Source of the DNA: Amycolatopsis sp. FBCC-B4732
Lineage (GTDB): Bacteria > Actinomycetota > Actinomycetes > Mycobacteriales > Pseudonocardiaceae
Reading direction: 5' to 3'
DNA length: 64,000 nt
Assembly (NCBI RefSeq): GCF_023008405.1
Contig: NZ_CP095376.1
Span: 4,798,001 to 4,862,000 of the forward strand
Positions 28,914 through 64,000 of this stretch are shown here, in pieces (position 1 is the first letter of the stretch; every line of letters begins with the position of its first letter). The notes under the pieces were generated by a model. That model had not been told where the DNA came from and did not search any database. It saw nothing but the letters and a program-made list of their open reading frames with translations. Made by a program: the position numbers and the translations under genes.

Positions 28914-29670
28914 AGCGATCCTGGTGTACCGCAGCGAAATCGCGGTGCTGCTGCGCAACAAGCCGTACCTGGTGATGGGCATGATCCAGCCGGTGCTGTA
29001 CCTGGTGCTGTGCGGGCCGCTGCTGGCGGTGCTGGTCAGCAAGACACCGGGCGTCGCGGCCCAGACGTCCTGGGTGGACCTGACCCCGGCGCTGATCATC
29101 CAGATCGCGGCGACCAACGGCGTCTACTGCGGTTTCGTCCTGCTGTCGGGCATCAAGGCGGGCGCGGTCGACCGGCTGCGCGTGACCCCGGTGAGCCGCA
29201 CGGCGCTGAGCCTCGGCCAGGCCCTGCCGTCGGTGACGCTGTCGCTGCTGCAGGGTGTGATCATCCTGCTGCTGGCGAGCCTGGTGTTCGGCGTGGCGGT
29301 GAGCGCGGTGGGCGTGGTCCTGGTCCTGGTGATCACGGCGCTGACGGCGTTGACGATCGCGTGCTGCGCGAACGCGATCGTGCTGAAGCTGCGCAACGAG
29401 GACACGTTCTCGTCGATCGTCAACATCGTGATCCTGCCGCTGACGCTGCTGTCGGGCATCCTGCTGCCGATCACCCCGGACCGCGCCCCGATGTGGCTGT
29501 ACGTGCTGTCGCGGTTCAACCCGCTGGCGTACGTGGTGGACATCAGCCGGGCGAGCTTCCGGGAGACGCTGCCGGTGGTGCCGACCCTGGTGGGCGCGGT
29601 GGTGATCATCGGGCTGACCGCGCTGGCGGTGCGGTGGAACTCACGCACCTTCCAGGCCGTGGCTGCCTGA
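28903..29670 (+). CDS. ABC-2 type transporter permease (DrrB-like)
   Basis: 255 aa inner-membrane protein with about six hydrophobic segments, for example MGMIQPVLYLVLCGPLL near residue 25, LLQGVIILLLASLVFGVAV near 115, VVLVLVITALTALTIACC near 140 and NIVILPLTLLSGILLPIT near 175. The loop GIKAGAVDRLRVTPVSRTAL and the late segment SRFNPLAYVVDISRA are typical of ABC-2 permeases paired with DrrA-like ATPases. It forms the membrane half of the exporter. Starts inside the ATPase gene with AAGGAGG. The last 24 codons and the terminator are copied twice more downstream (29804-30179). Confidence 0.95.
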   Translation: MLREAILVYRSEIAVLLRNKPYLVMGMIQPVLYLVLCGPLLAVLVSKTPGVAAQTSWVDLTPALIIQIAATNGVYCGFVLLSGIKAGAVDRLRVTPVSRTALSLGQALPSVTLSLLQGVIILLLASLVFGVAVSAVGVVLVLVITALTALTIACCANAIVLKLRNEDTFSSIVNIVILPLTLLSGILLPITPDRAPMWLYVLSRFNPLAYVVDISRASFRETLPVVPTLVGAVVIIGLTALAVRWNSRTFQAVAA

Positions 29671-29680
29671 ATTCCGCTCG

Positions 29681-29717
29681 AACCGGGCCGGGGATCCTTT
29701 CCCCCGGCCCGGTTTTT
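29681..29717 (+). terminator. Rho-independent terminator of the glycosyltransferase/ABC operon
   Basis: Perfect 13-bp stem (AACCGGGCCGGGG / CCCCGGCCCGGTT) with an 8-nt loop, continuing into a short T run, 10 nt after the permease stop. Confidence 0.88.
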
Positions 29718-29803
29718 CGTGCCCGGCCGGGGTCAGTGCGCGCCACCGGGTGAGGTCGCGGATGACACCTCTAGCACGACCGACCGCCGGCGGACGTCAT
29801 GAG

Positions 29804-29878
29804 GCGGTGGTGATCATCGGGCTGACCGCGCTGACGGTGCAGTGGAACTCGCGCACCTTCCAGGCCGTGGCTGCCTGA
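29804..29878 (+). pseudogene. Duplicated C-terminal fragment of ABC permease (copy 2)
   Basis: Encodes AVVIIGLTALTVQWNSRTFQ and the end VAA-stop in the permease frame, but has no start of its own and no upstream part of the gene. A by-product of the tandem repeat. Confidence 0.85.
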
Positions 29879-29888
29879 ATTCCACTCG

Positions 29889-29925
29889 AACCGGGCCGGG
29901 GATCCTTTCCCCCGGCCCGGTTTTT
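29889..29925 (+). terminator. Second copy of the operon terminator
   Basis: The same perfect 13-bp stem and T run as copy 1, carried by the second repeat unit. Confidence 0.8.
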
Positions 29926-30012
29926 CGTGCCCGGCCGGGGTTCAGAGCGCGCCACCGGGTGAGGCCGCGGATGACACCTCTGGCACGACCGACCGCCGGC
30001 GGACGTCATGAA

Positions 30013-30087
30013 GCGGTGGCGATCATCGGGCTGACCGCGCTGGCGGTGCAGTGGAACTCGCGCACCTTCCAGGCCGTGGCTGCCTGA
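30013..30087 (+). pseudogene. Duplicated C-terminal fragment of ABC permease (copy 3)
   Basis: Encodes AVAIIGLTALAVQWNSRTFQ and the end VAA-stop. An open frame running through copies 2 and 3 is only a consequence of the duplication and has no ribosome site. Confidence 0.85.
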
Positions 30088-30097
30088 TTTCCACTCG

Positions 30098-30133
30098 AAC
30101 CGGGCCGGGGATCCCCTCCCCGACCCGGTTTTT
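30098..30133 (+). terminator. Third, slightly degraded copy of the operon terminator
   Basis: The same stem with one mismatch (CCCCGACCCGGTT right arm), followed by Ts. Confidence 0.7.
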
Positions 30134-30175
30134 CGTGCCCGGCCGGGGTTCAGCGCGCGCCACCGGGCGGACGTC

Positions 30176-30222
30176 ATGAAAGGGTCGTTCACGTCGTCTG
30201 GTGACGTGAACGACCCTTTCAT
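30176..30222. terminator. 20-bp perfect inverted repeat, probable terminator of PKS gene D
   Basis: The arms at 30176-30195 (ATGAAAGGGTCGTTCACGTC) and 30203-30222 are exact reverse complements with a 7-nt loop. It lies 24 nt after the gene D stop, where leftward D and the rightward ABC operon converge. There is no T run in the D direction, so termination is inferred from position and stem strength. The GAACGA/TCGTTC arm core and the preceding GACGTCATGAA are shared with the palindromes in PKS module C2. Confidence 0.65.
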
Positions 30223-30246
30223 GGCTTCACAGGGCCGGCGGCGACC

Positions 30247-39714
<9,468 letters not shown>

Positions 39715-39721
39715 GGCGGCC

Positions 39722-64000
<24,279 letters not shown>

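Larger units (their letters stand above)
29596..30179 (+). repeat. Tandem triplication of permease 3' end plus terminator
   Basis: A unit of 208-209 bp starting GCGGTGGTGATCATCGGGCT occurs at 29596, 29804 and 30013. Each copy holds the last 24 codons of the permease, its stop, a terminator hairpin and a spacer ending GGACGTCATGA. Copies 1 and 2 are nearly full length; copy 3 lacks about 40 bp of spacer before its final GGACGTCATGAA. Only copy 1 belongs to the live gene. Copies 2 and 3 share differences from copy 1 (cagtggaactcg instead of cggtggaactca), so they derive from each other. Confidence 0.93.

Noticed and set aside
29842..30087. An 81-codon plus-strand open frame after the permease.
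   Set aside because: It is made of the second and third repeat copies, has no ribosome site and ends in the duplicated permease tail; treated as pseudogene fragments.

Overview
The window is about 64 kb of very GC-rich, GC3-biased actinobacterial DNA and is filled almost completely by a modular type I polyketide synthase (PKS) locus. Codon use, docking-domain style and the small palindromic repeats fit a Pseudonocardiales genome such as Amycolatopsis. That placement is an inference from style, since no marker gene is present.

Layout. Two leftward PKS operons flank a short rightward operon. Right operon (minus strand): PKS gene C (39722 to beyond 64000; at least 8092 aa, five modules visible, the first cut by the edge) is followed after 7 nt by PKS gene D (30247-39714, two modules). 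Left operon (minus strand): PKS gene B (17998-26334, two modules) is followed after 23 nt by PKS gene A (17974 to beyond position 1, four modules visible). Between them, rightward: a GT1-type glycosyltransferase (26548-27945), an ABC ATPase (27942-28913) and an ABC-2 permease (28903-29670) with overlapping ends, followed by a tandemly triplicated 3' end/terminator block and a strong hairpin.

Chemistry read from active-site motifs. All visible ATs carry the malonyl HAFH motif except D1 (YASH, methylmalonyl) and A4 (a GHSQGE-type AT with the unusual FAAH). Predicted beta-carbon outcomes: C1 hydroxyl (dead DH), C2 fully reduced (DH-ER-KR), C3 hydroxyl, C4 and C5 olefins, D1 keto (KR eroded), D2 olefin, B1 keto (no KR, dead DH), B2 hydroxyl, A1-A3 olefins (a triene), A4 KR-type. 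The KRs carry the LDD (B-type) signature; C5 has VDD. No loading module, thioesterase, precursor or regulatory gene lies inside the window, so the start and end of the assembly line are outside it. The product is probably a long, partly polyene, glycosylated and exported polyketide. I do not claim a known compound.

Most unusual signal. A 20-bp perfect palindrome (core GCACTTTCACGTGAAAGTGC) occurs as five tandem doublets, always 33 bp centre to centre, inside PKS reading frames. Each doublet encodes an 11-residue repeat (ALSRESA...) from codons that are rare here. Four doublets sit just before a KR; one sits in the middle of a DH domain. A second palindrome family (GAACGA/TCGTTC core, 30-bp spacing) sits inside module C2. 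A related hairpin lies between the operons and abuts the tandem triplication. These look like small palindromic insertion units that have entered PKS linkers in frame.
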